NCBI GenBank assembly: GCA_964016875.1
Contig: OZ024723.1
Span: forward strand, 11,995,343-12,059,342
Length of the DNA: 64,000 nt
Source: Fallopia convolvulus
Taxonomy: Eukaryota; Streptophyta; Magnoliopsida; Caryophyllales; Polygonaceae
Direction: 5' to 3'
A program made the translations under genes and the position numbers. Positions 40,640 through 52,842 of the stretch are shown here, one piece after another (within the stretch, counting starts at the first letter, position 1; each line of letters begins with the position of its first letter). The notes beneath the pieces were generated by a model. That model saw only the letters and a program-made list of their open reading frames with translations, searched no databases and was not told the origin of the DNA.

Positions 40640-41620
40640 AAACGCCACGTCCTCCACTTTGACTTGGTGCTTGTTGAGTTTGCTGGAATTGGCGACGAAC
40701 CCTTGGTTCACCGTCCCCGTGAAGATCCTTGCAAGGGTGCTCCAACGTTATAGTACTATTGTAAATGGCCTAACCTTCCACATATGAAACAATTCTAAAC
40801 TGGTTTCCGACACTGACTTTGCATATGGCTACTATTTCTACAATTGAAGTACACCCTCAACCTTCCAGTATACTGACTTTGCTAAGGTTGGTCTTGACGG
40901 CCCTATAACCGAATTCCTGACGCGTTTTGTTGAAACAAACCCGACCGACTATCTCTCCTAGAATTCGACGGCGCAAACAACCTCCGCCACTTACTCCCAC
41001 TAGCTTGTACCTCCATTTGACATTGTCGTGTCGTGGCCATAGCATAAGCCATGGCAGACACTTGAACTCTGCTCAAAGTCATAAGCCAAAGTCCAGCTCC
41101 ATAAGCACGCAGTTGTGGTTGTAATTGCTTTAGAAAGGTTGCCACTCGTAGGTCCTCCGTCGGAGCTGCATTCGGCACCACTATCAAATCCCGTTGAAAC
41201 TTCTGGGTAATCTCAGCCACGGTAATGTTCTCGGGCCCTGCATCCCGAAAAGCAGCCTCACGAGCCATTCTCACAACCTTGGGGCAATAGTTATCTCGGA
41301 ACCTTTTCCAAAACTCCTCAAAAGTAACATTCACCTGGTGTTCATGACTCAACACCCACCAATCAAATGCATCCTCATGCAGCAAACTCTGCACTTGAGA
41401 CATTCTTCTTTCCACCAGTGCTTGGATAGAGTCGAGAGCAGATGCTACTCTCCTCAACCACTGGTCCACATTAGTTCCCTAGGCCCCAGTAAAGTTTGGT
41501 ACCCTTGTCTTCCTGAACTCTACAAGCCACTTATCGGGAAGAGGCTCGAGATATCCCATTCCTTGCTCTGCTATGCGATCAACCCCTATTGGCCTTGGAA
41601 CACGTGGCGGTGTCCCTGAC
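40640..41620 (-). pseudogene. Gypsy gag
   Basis: The best frame (40903-41469) encodes MDQWLRRVASALDSIQALVE, DAFDWWVLSHEHQVNVTFEE and FWKRFRDNYCPKVVR, then VAEITQKFQRDL and a C-terminal basic stretch. These are capsid motifs of plant chromovirus-type gag. A decayed CX2C finger region follows near 40790-40850. Confidence 0.78.
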
Positions 41621-42000
41621 TAAACCGATTACACAACAACTGGTCTTGATGCCCTAACCTCATACCCTTGATAACCAGAATTGGCTACATTATGGTTAGG
41701 AAAAAATCTATAACCTATCAGATTTTGTAGTAGTTTCACAAGAGTAGCTCAAACCAAAGTTGTCGTCTTTGACGGTAGCTCAATTGTTGGCATGTGAGCT
41801 GGCCCACAAACTTCCTCATTTACTCTATCATTGACTCCATTAGCAGGGATCCCTCCTATAACAGCAGAAACATCTCCTCTTTGATGCTAATTTACCGCAG
41901 GACTATCATTCTCATCAACCTCCCCCTAAGGAGGAGGTTCTATGGCTCTCTAATAGCAGGAACTTCATCTCTGATTCTACCATGGCCCCTACCGTGACCT

Positions 42001-42622
42001 CTACCACAATACCACTACCTTTCCTACCGGCTTTAGTTACTCCAGCAGTCCAGCTCTAGTTTGTATAGCTATTTGTAAACAAATGTCTTACTATTAAACT
42101 ATCTTTAACTAAAGTTAACAAAATAACTTACTAGTCTACATGAGGTCATTCGGCTGATGATGAGGGAGAAGGAGGAGATCCTGCTGGCGACACATCATCG
42201 TCGAAGTTCCTCGGTGGCCAAGAGACGACGTCCTTGCCTTTGCAGCCTTGAGTGGGGGCCCAAACCCTTTCATTCTCTAAACCCTAGCTTGCTCTTACTT
42301 TCTGTTCTATGATCTTCTTCTTCCCTTGTTTCTAAATGTTTAACTTTGCCGTCTGTTACTAGCTTTGTACTTGAACCTCTTTAGCTTTGATCTAGTGCGC
42401 TTGCTTGGGACCGGATCTCCGCTTTTGAGATCCCCTGGATGTAGAGTTCTTTGAACGTACTCGAACTAGGTAACAAATTGTGAGTCTCTTCTGCTTTCTT
42501 TTACTTGATTTTTCTTGTTCAAAGTTATTCGAAGTTGTTTATCTCGATCTGTCGAACCTTCGATAGTTCTAGGTCAAACTCGAATCAAATTAAGTTCCCA
42601 AAATCTCTTCAATAAAAATAAT
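42001..42622. other. Unassigned, leader-like
   Basis: No supported gene. CTCTAAACCCTAGC near 42275 and the T/C-rich run after it resemble a plant 5' UTR or LTR leader. The SIRE-like element inserted at its right edge, and the sequence seems to continue at 53744. Confidence 0.4.
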
Positions 42623-43518
42623 TGTTGGATCAGTGTTGAGGAACTAACACTAGAACAATGGTTTCTCTATTCGTGTAATCGAAGTTTTGATAATGACAAA
42701 CAGATGGAACTAATTCCCTATACAAGTGATCTCAAGAAAGATACAAGTTTACAGGAAAAGCAAGGGAAACATTCCCCATGATGTCATCTGAGTACGTGGC
42801 AAAAATCTTGAAGGATAAAAGGGACTTTTCACTGTTGTCTTGGGCGGCAAGCCAAGTTCCGAGAAGAAAAAGATGCAAAAGGGTACGCTAGTTTTTTTTA
42901 ATAGTGTTGTACTCCCCAAGACAAAAAGGGTAAAGGCGTCAAGATAAAAGTGGCAACCTCTATAAATAGAAAGCGATGCAGCTAGGTTAAGTAGCTCTTG
43001 AAGAAGGAAAATACCAAACACACAGAGAGAAAGAGAGAGCTCGAGCTAAATCAGTGAAGATGACAAACCAGAGACCAGAGAAGTAAGTGTCAGATCCAAG
43101 TGATGGGGACTGTGTGAAGATCGCCATCGACTTGGAGAGTTTGTTCCTGTGCTAAAGGGAACTGCACACGGAACGAGTCAGGTTCACATACTATATTGAT
43201 TGCGTTTAGATCAAGGATTCATAATGACTTAGTCATTAGTATTGCTTGTAAGTGTGATTATGAACAATAGAGAAGTTCGTCTTTGTATTGTGTATCCTGA
43301 GATCTATCAATCTAAATATAGTGCGTGTTCAAAATCCTCCAAGGGAGGTAGAGGTTTACTCTCCAGCTAGTTGGCTGTAGAGGTTCCTCTATAAGGAATC
43401 GTGTCCTTGCATTTGTGTTACAGTTTGATTTTCTGTGTTGTTTTATTCTGATGCATAAGGGAACTGTCTCTGGAATAGTTCCCGACTTGTCTTACTAACA
43501 CAGATCTACGATCCTACA
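42623..43518 (+). repeat. SIRE-like 5' LTR
   Basis: 896 bp, TGTTGGATCAG to GATCCTACA. A possible TATA is CTATAAATAGAAAG near 42959-42972. Pairs with 52843-53738. Confidence 0.92.
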
Positions 43519-43520
43519 AT

Positions 43521-43532
43521 TGGTATCAGAGC
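43521..43532 (+). other. Primer-binding site, initiator Met tRNA
   Basis: TGGTATCAGAGC, two bases after the 5' LTR. Confidence 0.92.
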
Positions 43533-43566
43533 TTTGGTGCTCTAGATTTTCTGTAAAGTTTGCAGG

Positions 43567-45541
43567 ATGTCTACGGAACTGTCTACAGATCTTAGCGCTA
43601 TCGGACACGGAAACAGCAAAACACCTCGGCTGATTGAAGGACGATTTGAGCGCTGGCAGGGACTAATGAAAGACTGGATGCGCAGTCACGATTACCAGGC
43701 ATGGGCAGTAATCGAGAGAGGAAACTTCACCATCAACCCAGCCATCGAGAATGATCTCACAATATGGGGCCAAACGAGTGGAAGTGTATGGAGGCCAATT
43801 TCAAAGCAAAAATGTATCTCAACAATGCCATGAGCGAAATAGACTCGGCCAAGGTTGGAAACCTAAAAACTGCTAAGGAAATGTGGGCTGCAATCGAGCA
43901 GATGCACATGGGAAGTTCAGATCTAAAGGAAGATCACCTTATGGATATTCGTCAGGAGTTCTATAACTTCAGGATGGAACTTGGAGAAACTGTATCATCT
44001 TATCAGTTTCGCTTGAAGGACTACTCACCAAACTTGATAATTTGGGAATTTCAGAGAATGAAGTCACAGAAAGAATGAAAGTCAAGAAGGTGATAGATGG
44101 TCTTTCCGGAGAATGGACTCATGATCGAACAACATTCAGAGAGAATCCATCCAATAGGAATCTCATGCTTCATGAGATCTTTGGGAAACTGAAGACGTAT
44201 GAGAGAAGGAGGAACTCTGACAAAGCTCAAGACAAACCTGGAAAAGGAATTGCACTTAAGCTTGAGAAAGTGCTTAAGTCTGTCCAAGAACAGTGTGAAA
44301 AATCTGAAGATGAGGAAGAGGATGACATAGTGCTCATCACAAAGGCATTACGAAATCTCTACAAAAAGGGAAAGTTCCAAAATAACTATGGAGGGAATAG
44401 TCACTCAAGAGATTACATCAAGTCTGAGGAAAAGGATTCCAAGGATATTACCTATTTCAAATGCTTCAAGAAGGGTCACTATGCTAAAGCATGTCCTCTG
44501 GGAAATGACGAAAACATGTCTGGAAGCAAAGCATACATAGCCACATGGGATGATTCAGAAGATGAAGATCCTGAGGCATGGACTACACCGAATATGTGTG
44601 CTATGGCTATCAAAGGAGATCCGAAGGAACCACAAGAGGATGTGAGTATTCTAACTCCAACTAGTTGCTTTGATAAATACTCTAAATCTGATCTTATTCG
44701 CATACTTTCTAAACTTGTTAAAGACAATATGAAACTTCAAAAAGAAATGGGTGGAATTGAAGAGCATTGTCTTAAACTAGAAAGTGATGTTGCTGAAAAG
44801 GAACTTGAATTAAAAAACATTGCATCTATTGAATGTTCCATGTGTGATAACCTAAGAAAGGAACTTGACTTTGTCATGACTGCTAAAAATGAGCTTATCT
44901 CTGTGCTTGCTACTGTTACCTCAGAGAAGGAAACTCTTATTAAGAAGCTAGAGATAAATGAGGGAAAGAAAGTTGCTGAGATTCCTAAAGTCATGTTTGT
45001 TCCCTCTAGACATGGTATAGGATACTCTGAAATAGACTCTGGAAATGATCAAAAGACCCTTACTCTGATAGAACTAAGTGAAAGTAGAGCTCTAGAATTA
45101 CAAGCTGAGAAAATGAAAAATTCCCATCTAGAAGAGAAAATTAGAGTTCTAGAGAGTGGAACCAAAGGGGAAAGGGACTACTACACTGGGAACAACTCTC
45201 ATAAGATATATGTCAAGATAGCTAAGGGAAACGGTTCCAGAGGACCAAACAAGGAAACTGTTGAGAAAAATAGAATTCATAAACCTCACCCTAAGTTTTA
45301 TCTAGGAGAATATTACAAAACTTGTTGGACCTATGGAGGTCATGGTCATTACAAGGAACAATGTCCTATTAGAAAAGTCAGTTCCTCAGGTAATCACACA
45401 AACTGGAACAACAATAGAACGTCACACTCTACAGTCTATAGGAACTATCACTCTGTTGATGTTAATATTGCAAATTATGTTGACTATTATCCCTGTAAGG
45501 AACCAGGCAAGGAACATCTTGCCTGGGTAACCAACCATTGA
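43567..45541 (+). pseudogene. SIRE-like gag
   Basis: ATG 43567 (MSTELSTDLSAIGHG) starts the capsid, which changes frame near 43765 and again near 44035, so two frameshifts are present. Capsid motifs are NAMSEIDSAKVGNLKTAKEM and YQFRLKDY, then KVKKVIDGLSGEW. A long coiled-coil-like, E/K-rich middle follows (44680-45150). The zinc knuckle near 44455 reads YFKCFKKGHYAKAC; the first Cys is Tyr, so it is broken. A second C/H cluster (CWTYGGHGHYKEQC) lies near 45325. The frame ends at 45541 and pol continues in another phase. Confidence 0.82.
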
Positions 45542-46289
45542 CTCTTTTGCAGGTGAAAGCGAGGGAGAACTGTATGTGGTTCATAGACAGTGCATGCTCC
45601 AACCACATGACAGGAAATAGAAGCAATCTAACCTTGCTTAACACCCAGGTTGAAGGAGGAAACGTTTCCTTTGGCAACAGGAACAAAGGAGCAATTCAGG
45701 GATCAGGAGAAGTCAAGCTTAACAAATCAATCAAAATCAATAATGTCAATCTTGTGAAAGATCTTGGGTATAATCTACTATGTGTGGCACAACTTTGTGA
45801 TCAAGGAAACAACATAGTTTCCTTTGATTCAAATAAGTGTCTGGTTGTGAACAAAGAGACCAACAAAGTCATTCTTAGAGGAAAACGATCAAACAATGTT
45901 TACATTGTTGATCAAGATTTTCAACCTCCAAGAAAGTTGTGTCTCACAGTTCCCTCAAATGATACTGATCTTTGGCATAGACGTCTTAGTCATGTTGGTT
46001 TGAACCTTATTCAAAAATTGTTTTTACAAGATCTTGTAGTTGGTTTACCAAGGATAAATCCAGACACAGGAAAACTGTGTGATGCTTGTGCTAGAGGAAA
46101 ACAAACTCGAAGTTCCTTCAAACCAAAGAAGGTTGTCAGTACTTCCAAACCTCTTGAAATGCTACACATGGACATATGTGGCCCAATGGACATATGTAGC
46201 TATGGTGGAAACAGGTACATGTTTGTTATAATTGATGATTTTTCTCGATTCACTTGGGTTATTTTCTTGTCTTCTAGAGGAACACCATT
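45538..46289 (+). pseudogene. SIRE-like protease and integrase, first part
   Basis: Protease motif MWFIDSACSNHMTG lies near 45580 and is intact. The pre-integrase finger LWHRRLSHVGLNLI ... LCDACARGKQTRSSF (46000-46110) keeps HHCC. The first catalytic Asp is in LHMDICGPMD near 46165. The frame is cut at 46289 by the inserted solo LTR and resumes after 47473 in the same phase once the insertion and one duplication are removed. Confidence 0.88.
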
Positions 46290-47467
46290 TGATACGCTGG
46301 ATTTTATACAGCGTAATTAGGTATTTTTATATGATTTCTGAGTGTTTTAGGCTAGATCAGAGCGTTTAATTGTAAAATCAGTAATGCCTACAGAAGAAGA
46401 GTTTTGAAGAAAAAAATCTAAGTTTGAGTTGAAGACCCGCTATACAGCGGTTGCGAGGAAGTGCAAGAAAGAAGACCCGCGAGCGCGGAATTATACCGAG
46501 ACCGCGGTGATGTCCATATCCGCGAGGCTGTGTAGCCGTTGTTGCCGCGCCCGCGGCTGAGTACCGCGCTTGTTGTTTCTGGTGTTCTGCGACGCCATCG
46601 TTTTTCCTTATTTTATATTTTATTATATTTTCATTATTAGTTTTTATTCGGTTGTTTTAGTCTTTAAAAGACCTAGTTCGTAACCAGTTTAGGGAGAGCC
46701 TCCTTTTTAGTTTTAACCTAGAGTTTATTGAGTTTTTATGGAGAACTAAACCTTCTGAGTTCGTTCATACTTTGAAGCTTTGCTTTGTAAGTTTGTGAGA
46801 TTTGGTATTTAATTTCCTTCCTTGGTTGATAATTATATCTCTTGTGCTTGAATTCCTATGAATGTGATTGATTTCTCTTAGTCTGATCACCTGATTAAAC
46901 TTGATTATACTCTATTGCTAGATCTGAGTTTTCTCGTAGTAAAACTTGATCTGAGTAGCAAAGTTGATGTTCTAGGACTCGTAGGACTAGATTCATTAAG
47001 AAAGAGAGGTATTTGCATGCTTTTTTTAATTAGCTCATTGTGATTACAATTTGCATGTATCCAATTTATCCTTGTGCTTCATGCTAATATTGAATTGATC
47101 GTTTCATTCTGTATTAAGTATTGCTTGGCTCGTAGACCTGCAGTTATACATGATTAGGATCGGAATTAACCAAGAGAATAAAAGGAATTTAGTGTAGATC
47201 AATGATCAAACAACCTTATCAAAGTGGATCTGTATGGATGAATTCGTTTTAATAATCTGATTAAGAAATTCAAATTGTTTTCATATTTTTTTTTTGTGCT
47301 TATTTTTATAGCTTAATTCACAAATTCCATACTTTTATTACTTTCGGTTGGTAAAAGTATTAATTTAGGAGCACGAATTCCCTTGGTTCGACCCCGACTT
47401 ATCAACTATACTAAGTTGTTAACTAGGGTTTTATCTTTGACTTGGCAAAACGACTTTAGCCCGGTCA
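46290..47467 (+). mobile_element. Gypsy-type solo LTR in SIRE integrase
   Basis: 1,178 bp, from TGATACGCTGG to GCCCGGTCA, between CCATT copies (46285-46289 and 47468-47472). The CTTGGTTCGACCCCGAC word near 47383 is typical of Athila/Tat LTR ends. A GC-rich cluster of palindromes (CCGCT/AGCGG, ACCGCGGT, CCGCGG) lies at 46437-46570, in the part of the LTR where the Athila-like LTR at 21296 has its CGTTAACG pairs. No internal domain is present. Confidence 0.85.
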
Positions 47468-47472
47468 CCATT

Positions 47473-50008
47473 CAAGGAGTTTGAGAACTTTATCAAAAGA
47501 ACAGAAGTCAGTCTAGGAACTAAACTGAAATCCATACGCTCAGACCATGGAACAGAGTTTGATAACTCAGCTTTTCTAAACTTTTGCAATGAAAATGGAG
47601 TCTCTCACAACTTCTCTGCACCAAGAACTCCACAACAAAATGGAGTAGTAGAAAGGAAGAATCGCACCTTGGAAAATATGGCTCGAGCAATGATGCTTGA
47701 AAGTGGAGTTCCATCAAACTTCTGGGCTAAAGCGATCTCAACTTCTGTTTATATCCTTAACAGGGCTATGATTAGACCTATTTTATTTAAAACTTCCTAT
47801 GAGCTAATCAAAGGCAGAAAGCCAAATATTTCCCATCTTAAGGTCTTTGGATGCAGGTGCTATATCCATAATAATGGAAAGGATGCTCTCGGAAAGTTTG
47901 ACCCAAGGAGTGATGAAGGAATCTTCACTGGTTACTCACTTCAAAGCAAAGCATACCGATTCTACAACAAAAGGACCAAGAAGTTTGAAGAAAGTGTCCA
48001 TGTTATCTTTGATGAGGAACTTATTCATCATGGAACTACCTCGTCAAATCCACTCCCAAGAACAACAGTAAAACCTTTCACTATACCAACAAAGGAACCG
48101 ACAGAAGAGGATGATGATTTGGATCCTCGAAAGGATGACACTGAATATCTCACTGGTAATGAATCTCAACCACAAGAACTAACCAACGAAGACGATCATG
48201 GAGATAATGATACAACTGAGCATTTTGATGATCCCTTTACCAACTTCCCTGAAGAAGAGGACAATCCATCCGAACCATTGGAAGCTTCAGATTCTGGGAA
48301 CAATCTTACTACTGAGAATCAACAGACTCTACCTGAAGCTAGTTTCAGTGCTCAGGGGGAACTTCAAGGAGCACATCAACTTCAAACCAGGAACTATCAT
48401 CAAAGAAAGGATCACCCTCTTGAGAACATTCTCACACCTCTAGAGCAGGGAGTAGAAACTCGTTCCTCTCTCCATAACTTTTGTGCTTTTAACGCATTTG
48501 TCTCTCTTGCTGAACCCAAAAATATACAGGAAGCTCTCAAAGATCCTGCTTGGATTCAAGCAATGCAGAAAGAGCTCCATCAATTTGAAAGACACCAAGT
48601 GTGGAAGCTAGTTCCAAGGCCAACAGACAAGAATGTTATAGGAACTAGATGGGTCTTTCGGAACAAACTCAATGAATCAGGAAATGTGTCTCGAAACAAA
48701 GCTAGACTTGTGGCTCAAGGCTACAACTAAGAGGAAGGGATAGACTATGAGGAAACTTTTGCACCAGTTGCCCGAATTGAAGCAATACGCTTGCTTATTA
48801 CCTTTGCTACATACATAGGGTTCAAGCTGTTCCAGATGAATGTCAAGACAGCCTTTCTCAATGGCTATCTTCAAGAAGAAGTCTATGTCAAGCAACCACC
48901 AGGATTTGAAGATGAAAGCAAGCCAGATCATGTACACTTTCTTGAAAGAGCTTTGTATGGACTCAAACAAGCGCCTCGAGCATGGTATGATAGATTCGCT
49001 TCATTTCTATTATCCAAAGGCTATCAACGAGGTTCCATCGACAAAACTCTTTTCCTGAAGAAAGAATCAGGTGACATTTTAATTGTGCAAGTCTATGTTG
49101 ATAATATTGTATTTGGTTCCACTAACCCGTTGCTCACAGAAAGATTTGAGAAACAAATGAGTAGTGAGTTCGAGATGACTATTGTAGGAGAACTCAATTT
49201 CTTTCTAGGCCTTCAAATCTCTCAAACAAAGGATGGTACCAAGATTCATCAACAGAGTTATATCAAGGAAATGTTATCAAAGTATGGGATGGACACTGCA
49301 AAGCCCATTAACACTCCGATCTCTCCTAGCACACGCCTTGATGCAGATGAGAATGGAACTAATGTCAATCAAAAGCTCTTTCAAGGAATGATTGGTTCCC
49401 TTCTCTATCTCACTGCTAGCAGATCGGATATCATGTTTGCAGTCTGTCTTTGTGCACGGTTCCAAGCAAATCAAAAGGAGTCTCATTTGAAGGAAGTCAA
49501 ACGGATTTTTCGCTATCTTAAAGGAAGAGACAACATGTGCTTGTGGTATCCAAGGAACAATTCCTTTGAACTAGTTTCCTTCACCGATGCTGACTTTGCA
49601 GGGCATCTAGTAGGTCGGAAAAGTACCTCTGGCATGGCACATTTCCTTGGTGATTGCCTTGTATCTTGGGGATCTAAGAAACAATCCTCAGTGGCACTTT
49701 CTACTGCTGAAGTTGAATACATAGCCGCTGCTGCATGTTGTTCCCAAGTTCTATGGCTCAAATATCAACTTCAAGATTACGGTATGTCTCTTGGAACTGT
49801 TCCTCTTAAATGTGATAGTACTAGTGCAATAAACATCTCCAAAAACCCTATGCATCACTCTACAACAAAGCACATTGAGATTAGGCACCATTTCCTACGT
49901 TATCACGTAGAGAAAGGTTCCATTGAGATGGTGCATTGCAGAACAGATGAACAAGTTGCTGATATTTTCACCAAAGCTTTGGATAGACAACCCTTCGAGC
50001 ATCTCTGA
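47473..50008 (+). pseudogene. SIRE-like integrase (rest), reverse transcriptase, RNase H
   Basis: Integrase continues with KSIRSDHGTEFDNSAF near 47530 (second Asp) and PQQNGVVERKNRTL near 47630 (Glu). The linker is acidic (48080-48480). Reverse transcriptase has WVFRNKLNESGNVSRNKARL, an in-frame TAA at 48728-48730 after QGYN, then MNVKTAFLNGYLQEEVYVKQ. The catalytic box reads YVDNIVFGS (about 49093-49119) where copia elements have YVDD, so it should be inactive. RNase H (FTDADFAGHLVGRKS, SSVALSTAEVEYIAAAACCS, KHIEIRHHFLR) is intact to the stop at 50006. Confidence 0.88.
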
Positions 50009-50898
50009 ATGCTCTTAGGGATGATTCTCTTACATTAAACAAGTCCCGGTCCATCTTTTACCTTGATGATTGACTAGTTAAGCATTGGTATGACTAGGGA
50101 ACTGCATGGTCTAGCAACTTTCATTTTAATAATTGCTCTTTGCATGAAACATGTTTATTACTTTGCATGGGAACTACTTCTTAAAAGCACTACATTTCTT
50201 TTAGCCCAAAATGATCAACCTGATCTTATCTATCCCTCGTTATAAACCGAAAGGATGGTTGATCATAAGACTTGTCCCGCAAAACCGATCCAGGTAAACG
50301 TTTCCTATGAGCCTTAAATGATTGATAACCCTTAATACGGGATTTAATTACCTGGATGACAAATATTTCCTTACCCGTATTTTGTTTGGATACTTCTCTT
50401 TGTCTTTTTACAAAAAACCTTTATGTATCCAAATATGGCCTTCCGTTACTTGTTCATGGAAATGAGGTTGGAAAGGAAAGGAACTACTTCATATCACTAG
50501 GGAACTACAAGGATTGATACACTCAAGCGTCTCAAAGTTGTATTATTGGAAAGAGAAGATACGTTGGAAACTGGGTTTTTGAAACGACAGGTTGAGAAAA
50601 GGGAAATCTGTATCTACACCGTTCGCTTCACTACTTTGACGTGATTTCAGACACGTGGAGACTGTTGAATTGGAAAGGATCCCACGATGCAAGACAGCAA
50701 ATCTTTCTAGTTACCTTTGAAATAATTAGATACGATTTTCAAGGAAACCCTGGTACGCCTATTCTCTCACCTCTTCCACTTCTTTCCTTCCTTTACTTAA
50801 CCCTCTTTCCTCTCCCATCACCATCGTCTTTATATCTATCTTCTTCTGCAAACCCTAAACCTTAATCTTCCACTCTCAAACTTCAATCCTTCTCACAA
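50009..50898 (+). other. Post-pol untranslated region of SIRE-like element
   Basis: Non-coding spacer of the length usual between pol and the env-position frame. CACTCTTCCACTTCTTTCC-type leader sequence precedes the next ATG at 50899. Confidence 0.6.
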
Positions 50899-52411
50899 AT
50901 GGCCAACCAAAATCAACCCATTATCAAGTACTCTGTCCTTTACAAAAATCCCCTCATCGAGCATCTCCTTCACAATGACCCTGTTTATCTTCAAACCATG
51001 CTCCTCAAAGATCTCGATGTAGAACATCATGAGCCTGAGTACATCTTCGATGTCAAAGAACGTCTTTTCTCCATCTTAAGAAAGAAAGACGGTCAACCAC
51101 CCCTTACTCCTCAAAACTCACCCCTACAACTCCCAGATCAAACCCTCTCCTAATTTGAGAGAGAAGAGTTCCCTTCTGCCCAGGGAACAACAACTATCAA
51201 ACCTTCAACTTCTTCAACCCCCTCAAAACAAACCTCTGCCCAAGGTCCTCTACCCAAAGTACCAATTGGTCAAAGAACGAAAAAGAGGAAGCAGAGAAAA
51301 CTTAGTGAAGAAGAAGAAGAAGAGGAACTAGAGCCTCTTCTCTCTGAGCAACTCCAAGCCCTCAACCCAACTAACGACAAGGAAATCATAAGCGTTGAGG
51401 AGGATGATGATGAGATAGAGGAGTATAGGGAACCTGCCCTTCAAATCGGATACAAGGAACCGACATCTGAGCGCCCTTCAACCAAAGGCTCTAAGAAACA
51501 AAAGGTGGAGGAGAAGAAGGAAAAGAAGAAGAAGGGAACTGCTACAACTGGGGAAAGAAAGTTGGTTGTTCCCCTGATAGTCACAGCTGAGTTCCTACAA
51601 GAGAATGACTTCAAAGAGCTTCAAGAACTCATTCAGTTCCAAGGATGGGATAAGCTTTGCTCTGAACCAGCTAAGGTAGATCCTGCTCAAATTAAGTTCT
51701 TCTATTCAAAGTTCACCCTAACAAAGGGAACCGAGCTCGATCCAGTAGTTAGATGGTCATCCGGAGATGATGAATTCACCTTCACATATGCTGCAATCAA
51801 GAGAATTCTTCAAGTTCCCAGTGAAGGCTTCCACACACTTCCTCAACGACCATGGCAAGATACTGATTGAAGGGAAGTAATCTTCAAAAGACTCCTAGGC
51901 CACGTGCCTGCTCAAGGAAAGGAGGTCTTGACTCATGGATTGAGTCAGCTGGGAAAAAATGGTGCACCAATATATCACTAGGGTAGTGATCCCAAGACAG
52001 GAGAAGCGAACAACGCTTAACTCAAATGATGTTATTCTCCTAAACTTGTTCCTGCGTAAGGAAAGGATCAACCTGCCCAAGATCATGATTATGCACATGT
52101 GCAAGTGTGTCGCCAAAGAATCTCATGCTCTTCCCTATGCTGCAGTAGTGAAGGAGATAATGCTGAAGATTGATGTCTATCATCCCCAGGAGGAAGAGGA
52201 ACTCGGACAGGAGATGGAAATGTCCAACATTCAAAGAATGAAGCACTGCCAGGAACAAACTGATGAAGTTCCTCAACCAATGTTCATTGAACAGGGAGAT
52301 TCCAAGACTGTCCTCCAAGCTCTCAACTGTCTGTGTGGGATCAATGAGCGCATCCTTGATGTTCTTCTAGAGATCCAACAGAAGTTTCCTTCCTCCTCCT
52401 CCAATCCATGA
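50899..52411 (+). pseudogene. SIRE env-position frame (plant transposon protein domain)
   Basis: ATG 50899 (MANQNQPIIKYSVLYKNPLI) opens a frame with a basic and acidic middle (KKRKQRKLSEEEEEEELEPL) and a C-terminal part with VTAEFLQENDFKELQELIQF and KFFYSKFTLTKGTELDPVVR, resembling the putative plant transposon domain found downstream of SIRE pol. Breaks are stops at 51151 and 51868 and a frameshift near 51959; the last part runs 51959-52411. No signal peptide or membrane segment is evident, so an envelope role is not supported by the sequence. Confidence 0.75.
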
Positions 52412-52842
52412 ACAAGCCCTCTACAAGATCTTTCCTAGCTCATTTAAATCCTCCTTCAAGTGTTTTTAAGTTTGTTTGTTTCTATGTTTGTTAAACTTGT
52501 TCCTGTGAATGCAATTTCTTTTATTCTCTACTAATGATTGTGCTTTGCTTGCTTTTCCTTGCTTGTCTGTGCCTTATTCTTTTCGATGATGTCAAAAGGG
52601 GGAAAATGGAAAAATGCAGAGATGCGTTGTGTCTAAGAGAATACATAAATAAATTAGCCATAAGCTGAGGGGGAACTATTATGCTTAAAAATCTTGGAAA
52701 ATTGAACTGCTTGTCCATTTCAGGGGAACTAAGTATCTACAAAGCATCGACTATATTACAATGGTGTTTAAATCTCTCTTATCTTTCCTGTCTCCCTGAC
52801 TTGCATTTTATAAAAGTTTGTCATCATCAAAAAGGGGGAAAT
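52412..52842 (+). other. SIRE-like 3' UTR and polypurine tract
   Basis: Non-coding; ends CAAAAAGGGGGAAAT (52829-52842), the polypurine tract, right before the 3' LTR. Confidence 0.75.

Larger units (their letters stand above)
38400..42000 (-). mobile_element. Chromovirus-like Ty3/gypsy element, 3'-truncated
   Basis: Minus strand carries, in order, gag (from about 41620), protease, reverse transcriptase, RNase H and the integrase zinc finger, then stops at the junction with copia gag near 38400. The rest of integrase and the 3' LTR are lost. The 5' LTR was not identified; GRGHGR and Q/E-rich coding shreds continue to about 42000. Several stops and frameshifts in each domain. Confidence 0.8.

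Noticed and set aside
41194..41619. 141-codon plus-strand frame
   Set aside because: Antisense to gypsy gag on the minus strand.
50899..52411. Viral envelope glycoprotein
   Set aside because: It sits in the env position of a SIRE-like element but shows no signal peptide, membrane segment or fusion motif; described as a plant transposon protein domain instead.
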